Assembly: GCA_020433835.1 (NCBI GenBank)
Contig: JAGRBY010000484.1
Span: 1-5,697 of the forward strand
DNA: 5,697 bases
Direction: 5' to 3'
Source of the DNA: Anaerolineae bacterium
Lineage (GTDB): Bacteria > Chloroflexota > Anaerolineae > 4572-78 > J111
The notes below the pieces were generated by a model. It ran no database searches, had not been told where the DNA came from, and was given only the letters and a program-made list of their open reading frames with translations. Shown here one piece after another: positions 1 to 5,675 of this stretch. Every line of letters starts with the position of its first letter. Position 1 is the first letter of the stretch. The position numbers and the translations under genes were made by a program.

Positions 1-21
1 CCAATAAAAGATAAAAATTTA

Positions 22-44
22 GTGTTCCTTGGTGTGCCTTCGTG
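22..44. repeat. Short decamer repeat, about 2.3 units
   Basis: The plus strand reads GTGTTCCTTG, then GTGTGCCTTC, then GTG, followed by GATTAT, so a 10-nt unit is repeated with two mismatches. On the other strand it reads as CACGAAGGCA and CACCAAGGAA. From memory, degenerate CACGAAGG-type runs are scattered through intergenic DNA of many environmental bacteria. No function is known to me. With so few units, chance cannot be excluded. Confidence 0.35.
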
Positions 45-103
45 GATTATCTCACTTTGTTTGGTTCCGGCTCGTCCGGGCTATGCGTTACGAAGTTCAA
101 AAG

Positions 104-139
104 GTGACAGTCACTTGAGGCACCATAAGTGACTGTCAC
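104..139. repeat. REPIN-like hairpin: two inverted palindromic cores
   Basis: Positions 104-116 (GTGACAGTCACTT) and 127-139 (AAGTGACTGTCAC) are perfect reverse complements. They form a 13-bp stem with a 10-nt loop (117-126). Each arm is itself a palindrome, GTGAC-W-GTCAC, so the element is two short palindromes facing each other, which is the layout of a REP doublet (REPIN). The first arm with its left flank (96-114) is identical over 19 nt to 1638-1656 upstream of der. It lies 56 nt past the der stop codon. Read on the minus strand, the hairpin is followed by CCTTTTGAAC, so it could also act as a weak transcript end or 3'-end stabiliser. REP identity is inferred from structure; no RAYT transposase is visible in the window. 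Confidence 0.6.
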
Positions 140-195
140 TCGGCTTTATGCGCCCAACTGCGTAAATTCTAAATATAATCGCAGATATGAATTCA

Positions 196-1620
196 TCACA
201 TATCCTTCTCATTCCGACTGCGGAAGACCATCAAGGTCGGCGTACCCAAGAAACTGAACTTCTCACGCAGTTGGTTTTCCAGATAACGCTCGTACGTAAA
301 ATGCACCAGCTTACGGTCATTGACAAAGAAAACAAAGGTCGGCGGATCGGTGCGGGCTTGGGTGGCATATAAAAACTTCAGGCGGTGCCGGTGGCCACCT
401 TTAGGGGGGTGTTTGGCTACGGCTTCGTGCATCAGGCGGTTGAGTTCGCCGGTGGGGATGCGCCGCAACCGTTCTTCCTGAACCTGCAAAGCCAGCGGCA
501 GCACTTTATCGACCCGTTGGCCGGATTTGGCCGAGATAAACAGCACCGGCACAAAATCGAGAAACTTTAGCTCGGCCCGAATTTGGGTGGTAAATTCATG
601 CATGGTGTAGGTATCTTTTTCAATTAAATCCCACTTGTTGACAATAACCACCACGCTCTTATTTTTTTCCAAAATATAGCCGGCAATATGGGCGTCTTGC
701 AACGTTACCATATCCGTGGCATCGATCAGCAGCAAGCAGACATCGGCCCGGTCGATGGCTTTGAGCGAGCGTAAAAAGCTGTGTTTCTCCACACCCGGCT
801 CGATTTTGCCGCGCCGCCGGATACCGGCTGTGTCGATGAGCACAACCTCCAAATCTTCATACGCAATGCGGGTATCGATGGCGTCGCGCGTGGTGCCGGG
901 TACATCGGAAACAATTACCCGATCTTCGCCCAGCAGCTTGTTGAGCAGCGACGATTTGCCGACGTTGGGCCGGCCCAAAATGGCAATTTTAATCGAGTCA
1001 TCTTCTTCCGGTTCTTCGTCAATATCCGGGAAAGATGCCACAACCACATCCAGCAGATCGCCGGTTCCGGTGCCGTGCAGGGCTGAAACGGGAATGGGAT
1101 CGCCCAGTCCTAATGCGTAAAACTCAACAGCGTCGGTGCGCCGCTTGGGGTTATCGGCTTTGTTGACGGCCACAATCACCGGCTTCTCGGTACGGCGCAG
1201 CAGATCGGCAATATCCTGGTCGGGGCCGGTTAAACCGGCTTCGGCATCGACCAAAAAGACAATGACCTCGGCTTCGGCCATCGCGATTTCGGCCTGCTCG
1301 CGTATTTCACGCAGAAAAAGTCGGCTGGCAACCCCGGCCTGATAGCCCGCCGCCAACGCATCATCCGGGTCGGCGGCTTTATGGGCCGATCGAGTCGACA
1401 TCATGCCAAAATCAAGTCCACCGGTATCAACCAGAATAAAATCGCGCCCGTTCCAATCGGAATCGCCGTAGAGGCGGTCGCGGGTGGTACCGGCTAAATC
1501 TTCGACAATAGCTTTCCGCTGGCCAACCATACGGTTGAACAAGGTCGACTTACCAACATTGGGTCGCCCAACCAGAGCGACGATAGGTTTTTGCTGTTTC
1601 TGTGGCTGTTCAGTTTCCAT
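196..1620 (-). CDS. der: Ribosome-assembly GTPase Der (EngA)
   Basis: Der is an essential GTPase with two tandem G domains that helps mature the 50S ribosomal subunit in the cytoplasm. The 474-residue product has G domain 1 with GRPNVGKS (18-25), switch I Thr (45-46), DTGG (65-68), NKAD (153-156) and SAL (179-181). An acidic linker (about 201-208) leads to G domain 2 with GRPNVGKS (216-223), PGTTRD (241-246), DTAG (263-266), NKWD (328-331) and SAK (363-365). The C-terminal KH-like domain spans about 375-465. The start is secure: it is the only ATG before the first P-loop, and an in-frame TAG lies at 1630-1632. Its ribosome site is weak (AGAAAG-like). Switch II of G domain 1 is unusual: about 39 residues separate DTGG from the EQA helix, against roughly 13 in E. 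coli Der. It is the last gene of the minus-strand series, 51 nt after the alkyltransferase gene. Confidence 0.97.
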   Translation of the reverse strand: METEQPQKQQKPIVALVGRPNVGKSTLFNRMVGQRKAIVEDLAGTTRDRLYGDSDWNGRDFILVDTGGLDFGMMSTRSAHKAADPDDALAAGYQAGVASRLFLREIREQAEIAMAEAEVIVFLVDAEAGLTGPDQDIADLLRRTEKPVIVAVNKADNPKRRTDAVEFYALGLGDPIPVSALHGTGTGDLLDVVVASFPDIDEEPEEDDSIKIAILGRPNVGKSSLLNKLLGEDRVIVSDVPGTTRDAIDTRIAYEDLEVVLIDTAGIRRRGKIEPGVEKHSFLRSLKAIDRADVCLLLIDATDMVTLQDAHIAGYILEKNKSVVVIVNKWDLIEKDTYTMHEFTTQIRAELKFLDFVPVLFISAKSGQRVDKVLPLALQVQEERLRRIPTGELNRLMHEAVAKHPPKGGHRHRLKFLYATQARTDPPTFVFFVNDRKLVHFTYERYLENQLREKFSFLGTPTLMVFRSRNEKDM

Positions 1621-1643
1621 AAATGCTTTCTAATCCATTCAAA

Positions 1644-1658
1644 AGGTGACAGTCACCT
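1644..1658. repeat. Solo palindrome AGGTGACAGTCACCT between two genes
   Basis: This is a perfect palindrome with 7-bp arms around a central A, lying in the 51-nt gap between the alkyltransferase stop codon and the der start. With its left flank it shares 19 identical nt (ttcaaaaggtgacagtcac, 1638-1656) with the doublet left of der (96-114), so the two are copies of one element. It starts 23 nt upstream of the der ATG, close to the ribosome-binding region. It could be a single REP unit or a protein-binding operator; the sequence alone does not decide. On the minus strand TTTTG follows it, but the 1-nt centre makes a poor terminator hairpin. Confidence 0.6.
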
Positions 1659-1671
1659 GGTTTTTATATTT

Positions 1672-2535
1672 TTAATCCAAATTCATGGTGCGGCTCGACT
1701 CCCAGCCCAGTATGGCCTGTTTACGGGCAGCGCCCCATTGGTAATCGCCAATATTGCCGACTTTGCGGATAACGCGATGGCATGGAATGACATAGCCGAT
1801 GGGGTTTTTACCAACCGCATTGCCAACCGCCCGCGCGGCTTTAGGCTGGCCAATGGTCGAGGCGATATCGACATACGAAACTACCGCCCCCGCCGGAATT
1901 TTGAGCAGAGCCTGCCATACTTTAATTTGAAAATTGGTCCCTTTCAACACCAACGGCAGCGCCTGTTGATGCTGAACCGGACCAAAAATTTGGTTGGCAA
2001 AAGGTTGGGTGATAGTTACATCTTCGATCAGGTTACTCTGTCCCCAAACCGCTTGCAGCGATACGAGGGATGCCTCTCGACCACCGGCCGAGGTAAAATC
2101 TAAGGCACAGACACCCCGCTCTGTGATGGCCAGCAAACATTCGCCGAACGGGCTGGGGTGAAAGCCGTAATGAATTTCCAGCCCGGAGCCGCGCCGCTTG
2201 TAGTCACCGGGGGTGATGGCTTCGCAGGTAACAAAGAGATCGTGCAAACGACCGGGGCCGGACAAACCCGTTTCGTACGAAACATCGAGCACGCTTTTCG
2301 ATTGGGTCAACAAGCATTTGGCGTGTTCAACGGTCAAAAATTGTAAAAACCGCTTGGGGCTGATGCCCGCCCAGCGACTAAACAGCCGCTGAAAGTGGTA
2401 TTCGCTTAAACCAATGGCGTCGGCCACTTCTTTGAGGCTGGGTTGACGCTGAAAATTCTGCTGTAAAAAGAGTATCGCCTGTTCAACGCGGGCGTAATCT
2501 TCAACGGACTGTACATAACTTTCTGAATAAACCAT
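1672..2535 (-). CDS. AraC-type HTH / O6-alkylguanine-DNA alkyltransferase fusion (Ada-like, lacks Zn domain)
   Basis: This 287-residue protein joins an AraC-family DNA-binding domain (about 17-113; first helix-turn-helix 33-54, second about 80-103) to an alkyltransferase (about 120-280). Such enzymes move the alkyl group from O6-alkylguanine in DNA to their own cysteine in a single-turnover reaction. The acceptor is Cys252 in PCHRV (251-255). By alignment to human AGT, Tyr221, Arg235 (the arginine finger), Asn244 (hinge), His253 and Glu279 match the working residues, so it should be active. The N-terminal zinc domain of E. coli Ada, which repairs methyl phosphotriesters and switches Ada on, is absent. 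The start is the ATG at 2535, with GGAGG (2541-2545) 5 nt upstream. The frame opens further up at a TTG (2601), but that start lacks such support. It probably repairs alkylated DNA and may regulate repair genes; how it would be activated is unknown. Confidence 0.92.
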   Translation of the reverse strand: MVYSESYVQSVEDYARVEQAILFLQQNFQRQPSLKEVADAIGLSEYHFQRLFSRWAGISPKRFLQFLTVEHAKCLLTQSKSVLDVSYETGLSGPGRLHDLFVTCEAITPGDYKRRGSGLEIHYGFHPSPFGECLLAITERGVCALDFTSAGGREASLVSLQAVWGQSNLIEDVTITQPFANQIFGPVQHQQALPLVLKGTNFQIKVWQALLKIPAGAVVSYVDIASTIGQPKAARAVGNAVGKNPIGYVIPCHRVIRKVGNIGDYQWGAARKQAILGWESSRTMNLD

Positions 2536-2540
2536 TTTAT

Positions 2541-2545
2541 CCTCC
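2541..2545 (-). promoter_or_regulatory. Shine-Dalgarno sequence fixing the alkyltransferase start
   Basis: On the minus strand the sequence reads GGAGG-ATAAA-ATG, a consensus ribosome-binding site with 5-nt spacing to the ATG at 2535-2533. It decides between this start and an in-frame TTG 22 codons upstream. It is much stronger than the sites in front of the other two genes in the window. Confidence 0.85.
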
Positions 2546-2636
2546 GGATGACTGCGTTTCTTTATTTCTGTCTCTATTTTACGCGATCCGGTTGGCGTCA
2601 ACCACCCGATTCTTGCGACAAATATGGCTCAGCGCT

Positions 2637-5492
2637 TTACAACAAGCTCCAGGTTGCGCCGCCGTCGGTGCTGTGATACAGCCCCGCGCCGGTGGCTACA
2701 AAAACATTATTCGCATCGTTCGGATGGACTATGATACTCTTGATGTAGTAAGGATAGCCTGTATCGGGATTAAGAGCAATATTGCCGTTGATAGGAAACC
2801 AGCTTTCGCCGTCGTCGGTGCTTTTGAAAAGACCCTTGGCCTGTGTATTATTTTCGTAGCCGCTGCCGGCATAGATGATGTTAGGGCTGCTGGGGGCATA
2901 GGCAATGGCCGAATAAGGTGTATCGGCCCCGCCATAGACCAGCCCATCGCTGACGGAGTAAAATTCAAAGCCGTCGGTCGATTTAGCAATGGCGCTGTGG
3001 GTGGCGTTAACCCCAACCAGATAAACATTCGGTTGGGTAGGATGCGCCGTCAAGGCAAAGGCCCCTTCACCGATGTTAAATGGTAGGCCGATGAAGTTAC
3101 GGCCACCGTCGGTGGATTTAAAGAGCGATCCGGCCAACGGTGCCACGTAAATCGTTTCGGGATTGAAAGGATCGATGACAATTTTGTTCAACTGCGATCC
3201 GCCTAAATCACGCCCGTACCCGTCCGAGACCCATGTTTCGCCGCCGTCGGTTGAAACAACCAGCGTCTCACCAATGCCGCCAAATAAGGTATCGGGCCGG
3301 GTGGGATGAACCACCAATTCATTCACCGACCGATTGGCCGAAGATAGTCCGTTAGATTTCACGTCCCAGGTATTGCCACCATCGGTCGACTTGAGAACGG
3401 CATTCCAGGCGGGGGCATAAAGCCGATTGGGATTGGTCGGGTCGATGGTTAAGCCGGTGATGCCGGAGCCATCGATATTGAGTTTTAGCCACGGGCCTGA
3501 ACCGCCGGAGATATTTTTGTAGATACCGGCTCCTTTAACCACGGCGTAGACCTCATTGTAGTTTTTGGGATTGAAATCGACATCAATAATCTCTTGCGCT
3601 CCCAACTGATCAAGCGTCTCTACGGCATCGACCGGAATGGGGGTAGGTTCACTGCCCGCCGGTTCGGCTTCCGCGTCATCCGCGTCTGAGGCCGCCTCAA
3701 CCGTTCCTTCCGGCTCAGGTTCCGTTGTGGACGGGGGTTCATCGGTAACCTCGGTTGTTGCCGCCAGGGAGAGATCGAGGGTATCGGCGCGGGTCAAGAC
3801 ATCGCCAAGGCTGGATCGAATGCGCGTGTCGGCATTAACGACCGTTGGCGCGGCGGTCGGCGCGTTTGGCGGTGTGGTGGGGGCAGCCTCAACGCTCGAT
3901 TGCGCGTTATCGACGGCTTCTGTCTCGCCAGGCGGTTGGCTGTCGAGTGGGGCAAATTCCTCAGATGAGGCTTCGTCCTGATTGGCAACGGCTCCGCTGT
4001 CGCGCCCAAATTGAAACCAGATAAACGCACCCAGAGCGAGCATACCACACAGCAGCAGCGCCAACAAAGCCAATCCAGGCCACAAAAACCGACTTACCGA
4101 CGGAGCCGTAGGCGGTGCAGCAACCGGAGCATCAATATAATCATCCTCCGGGGTATCGGCTGGCGACGATTGAACGAGGGGCAGCGTGGCGGCATCGATC
4201 TCAATCGATGCAGACCTGGCAGCCGCGCGTGATGATGTTACTTTTTTGGGTTGAGTCGACGTCAGGTGAAAGTCGGCCGAGCCGATGGTCAAGGTATCGC
4301 CCTGTTCCATTGGCTGCCAACCGCCTGGCAGCAGCTCCCCGTTAAGGAAAGTACCGTTCGCGCTGTCCAGATCACGAATCAGGCAGGTGTCTTCCTCGGT
4401 TCGAATTTGAGCGTGCGTGCGCGATACACCCACATCCTCAACGACAATATCTGCCGTTACGGCCCGACCAATCGAGAGCGGCTCCGGGCCAAGTTCGTGG
4501 ACATCACCTTGGGGATCGACCAGCCAGTAAAGGATTGACTCCGCAGGCGGAGCGGCCGGCACCACACCGATTATCGTCACGTCATCAATATCGTCAGCGG
4601 TGATATCGGCATCAACAACATTGCTTGCATTCTTTTTGCTAAACATGGTGGCATCATCGGCCATTGGAGCAGCCGATAAAGCCTGCAAAATTGTCTCTAA
4701 ACGCTGCTGCCAGGTACCGACTGAATCGGGCCGATCTTCCGGCTTAAGCTGCATAGCGTGGACAATTGCCTGCGTTACCTGCGGGTTCAAATCGGGATTG
4801 GACACATGGGGCGACTCAAATTTTACATCACCGTCAATGAGATTGGTGCTGCGCGGCGGCTTTTTGGCGGTCAGCAAGGCATACAGGGTTGCACCCAGCG
4901 CGTAGATGTCTGAAGCGGGCGTAGTCCCTGCGCCGGTATATTGCTCCGGCGGCGAGAAGCCCGAGGTTGCTCGCTGCGCCCCGGCTTGTGTTTTATGAAA
5001 ATCGGTCGACAGTTCCTTGGCAATACCAAAGTCGACCAACACAGCGCGACCGGCCGGTGTAATTTTTATATTCTGGGGTTTGATATCGCGATGAATAATC
5101 GGCGGAATTTGCTTGTGGAGGTGGCTCACCGCCTGGCAAACCTGAATCATATACTCTAAGGCCGGTATCACCGGGAGCGGGCCGCCGCGCTCGGTAACGA
5201 TTTCCCATAAATTTCGGCCCTCGATAAAATCCATAACCAGATATTGTCGGCCGGCCAAACCAAAATGATGAATGACCCGAGGCAAACCGGCATGGCGTAA
5301 GCGAGCCAGTATTAACGCTTCCCGTCGAAACTGCTCGACATGTTCGGGCGTTTGCAAACTATTCTCTTTTATGGCTACCGGCGTATTGAGGTTAAGGTCG
5401 AAGGCTTGATAAATTGCCCCCATACCGCCCTGGGCCAACAATGTATCGATCCGGTAGCGATTTTCTAAAATGGTATATTCTTTAAGTGTCAT
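2637..5492 (-). CDS. Transmembrane Ser/Thr protein kinase with FHA domain and Asp-box propeller
   Basis: This 951-residue signalling protein probably phosphorylates Ser/Thr residues in the cytoplasm in response to a signal sensed outside the membrane. The kinase domain (about 13-270) has the Gly-rich loop (18-28), Lys42 in VAIK, Glu58, HRDIKPQN (134-141), DFG (154-156) and PPEQY (181-185), so it looks active. The first Gly of the loop is Ala20. A linker with two DDxT motifs (Thr282, Thr306) leads to an FHA domain (about 320-412) with GR (342-343), SRTH (357-360) and NGTFLNG (379-385); FHA domains bind phosphothreonine. One membrane helix spans about 469-493. An acidic Pro/Thr/Ser/Ala stalk follows (about 500-623), then a repeat domain (about 630-951) with Asp boxes starting at 702, 747, 793, 838, 891 and 941 and a degenerate one at 660. 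Annotators may call this part BNR, sortilin-like or Ycf48-like. The ligand and substrates cannot be read from the sequence. The ATG start has a good promoter upstream but only a weak ribosome site (AAAAG-like). Confidence 0.93.
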   Translation of the reverse strand: MTLKEYTILENRYRIDTLLAQGGMGAIYQAFDLNLNTPVAIKENSLQTPEHVEQFRREALILARLRHAGLPRVIHHFGLAGRQYLVMDFIEGRNLWEIVTERGGPLPVIPALEYMIQVCQAVSHLHKQIPPIIHRDIKPQNIKITPAGRAVLVDFGIAKELSTDFHKTQAGAQRATSGFSPPEQYTGAGTTPASDIYALGATLYALLTAKKPPRSTNLIDGDVKFESPHVSNPDLNPQVTQAIVHAMQLKPEDRPDSVGTWQQRLETILQALSAAPMADDATMFSKKNASNVVDADITADDIDDVTIIGVVPAAPPAESILYWLVDPQGDVHELGPEPLSIGRAVTADIVVEDVGVSRTHAQIRTEEDTCLIRDLDSANGTFLNGELLPGGWQPMEQGDTLTIGSADFHLTSTQPKKVTSSRAAARSASIEIDAATLPLVQSSPADTPEDDYIDAPVAAPPTAPSVSRFLWPGLALLALLLCGMLALGAFIWFQFGRDSGAVANQDEASSEEFAPLDSQPPGETEAVDNAQSSVEAAPTTPPNAPTAAPTVVNADTRIRSSLGDVLTRADTLDLSLAATTEVTDEPPSTTEPEPEGTVEAASDADDAEAEPAGSEPTPIPVDAVETLDQLGAQEIIDVDFNPKNYNEVYAVVKGAGIYKNISGGSGPWLKLNIDGSGITGLTIDPTNPNRLYAPAWNAVLKSTDGGNTWDVKSNGLSSANRSVNELVVHPTRPDTLFGGIGETLVVSTDGGETWVSDGYGRDLGGSQLNKIVIDPFNPETIYVAPLAGSLFKSTDGGRNFIGLPFNIGEGAFALTAHPTQPNVYLVGVNATHSAIAKSTDGFEFYSVSDGLVYGGADTPYSAIAYAPSSPNIIYAGSGYENNTQAKGLFKSTDDGESWFPINGNIALNPDTGYPYYIKSIIVHPNDANNVFVATGAGLYHSTDGGATWSLL
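2640..3602 (-). other. Seven Asp-box repeats: predicted beta-propeller sensor domain
   Basis: Within the kinase gene, residues about 630-951 repeat every 42-53 residues. Six units carry a recognisable Asp box: STDGGNTW (702), STDGGETW (747), STDGGRNF (793), STDGFEFY (838), STDDGESW (891) and STDGGATW (941). A seventh, degenerate one reads NISGGSGPW (660). Most units also contain a short 'hP-P-hYhh' strand such as IDPTNPNRLYA or VHPTRPDTLFG. Asp boxes cap beta-hairpins in propeller blades. Seven units, with the last box three residues from the C-terminus, fit a closed seven-bladed propeller. The position after the membrane helix places it outside the cytoplasm. Confidence 0.75.
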
Positions 5493-5520
5493 AAGCTTTT
5501 GCGTAACTTTTCTGATAACA

Positions 5521-5554
5521 GACGGTTATTATAGCATGAGAAGAAGTTATTCAA
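5521..5554 (-). promoter_or_regulatory. Kinase promoter with extended -10
   Basis: On the minus strand a perfect TATAAT (5533-5528) is preceded by TGC (5536-5534), giving the extended -10 consensus TGnTATAAT. A -35 candidate is TTGAAT (5554-5549, 15-nt spacer) or TTTGAA (5555-5550, 16-nt spacer). Both spacers are slightly short, but an extended -10 tolerates this. Transcription would begin near 5521, leaving a leader of about 29 nt before the ATG at 5492. AT-rich DNA lies upstream. No other promoter of similar quality was seen in the window, so it may serve all three genes. Confidence 0.7.
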
Positions 5555-5647
5555 ATAAATGCCATTAATCGTGCAACTCAAATTGCTCAACTTAAAATTA
5601 CCAAAAATTTTTCATTTGTGATAAACTTCGAAACTAATTTAGACACA

Positions 5648-5675
5648 CCTCCTTATACAAAGGAGGGGGCTTTTT
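5648..5675 (+). terminator. Intrinsic terminator on the plus strand with no visible gene
   Basis: CCTCCTT (5648-5654) pairs perfectly with AAGGAGG (5660-5666) across a 5-nt loop. The hairpin is followed by GGGC and five T residues (5671-5675), then GCTTT. This is a typical Rho-independent terminator for plus-strand transcription. In the minus direction the hairpin is followed by TGTGTCT, a poor U tract. All genes to its left in the window are on the minus strand, so it has no obvious client. It may stop antisense transcripts, end a small RNA, or limit weak read-through from the right. Confidence 0.7.

Larger units (their letters stand above)
1..195. other. Non-coding region downstream of der
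   Basis: No credible coding frame was found here. From left to right it holds an AT-rich stretch, a decamer-type repeat (22-44), a GC-rich patch with two CCGG tetramers (about 65-80), the paired palindromic element (104-139) and about 56 nt of unremarkable sequence before the der stop codon. The window edge cuts the region, so the next gene to the left is unknown. Confidence 0.6.

Noticed and set aside
104..114. CRP/FNR-type operator (GTGA...TCAC)
   Set aside because: The half-sites are separated by 3 nt instead of the 6 nt expected for CRP-like dimers.
104..139. CRISPR-like or phage attachment-site reading of the palindromic repeats
   Set aside because: There are only three cores, with no regular spacers, no cas genes, no integrase and no tRNA. 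The inverted palindromic layout fits a REP doublet better.
2536..2601. N-terminal extension of the alkyltransferase from a TTG codon at 2601
   Set aside because: The internal ATG at 2535 has GGAGG at ideal spacing. The extra 22 residues are charged, match no part of the AraC domain, and would begin at a rare start codon without comparable ribosome-site support.
2576..2601. Possible promoter for the alkyltransferase: TTGACG and TAAAAT on the minus strand
   Set aside because: The hexamers are only 14 nt apart, too close for normal sigma-70 recognition, and there is no extended -10.
2590..2603. Small inverted repeat GGTTG-GCGT-CAACC as terminator of the kinase gene
   Set aside because: The stem is only 5 bp, and no T run follows it on the minus strand.
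3637..3981. Open plus-strand frame opposite the kinase stalk (114 codons), and similar long shadows opposite der and the propeller
   Set aside because: They mirror low-complexity or well-conserved coding sequence on the minus strand, lack ribosome sites, and their products match no family I recognise.
5644..5654. CACACCTCCTT resembles the 3' end of 16S rRNA (anti-Shine-Dalgarno)
   Set aside because: The sequence to its left has none of the conserved 16S helix 45 sequence. The match is short and is explained by the arm of the terminator hairpin.
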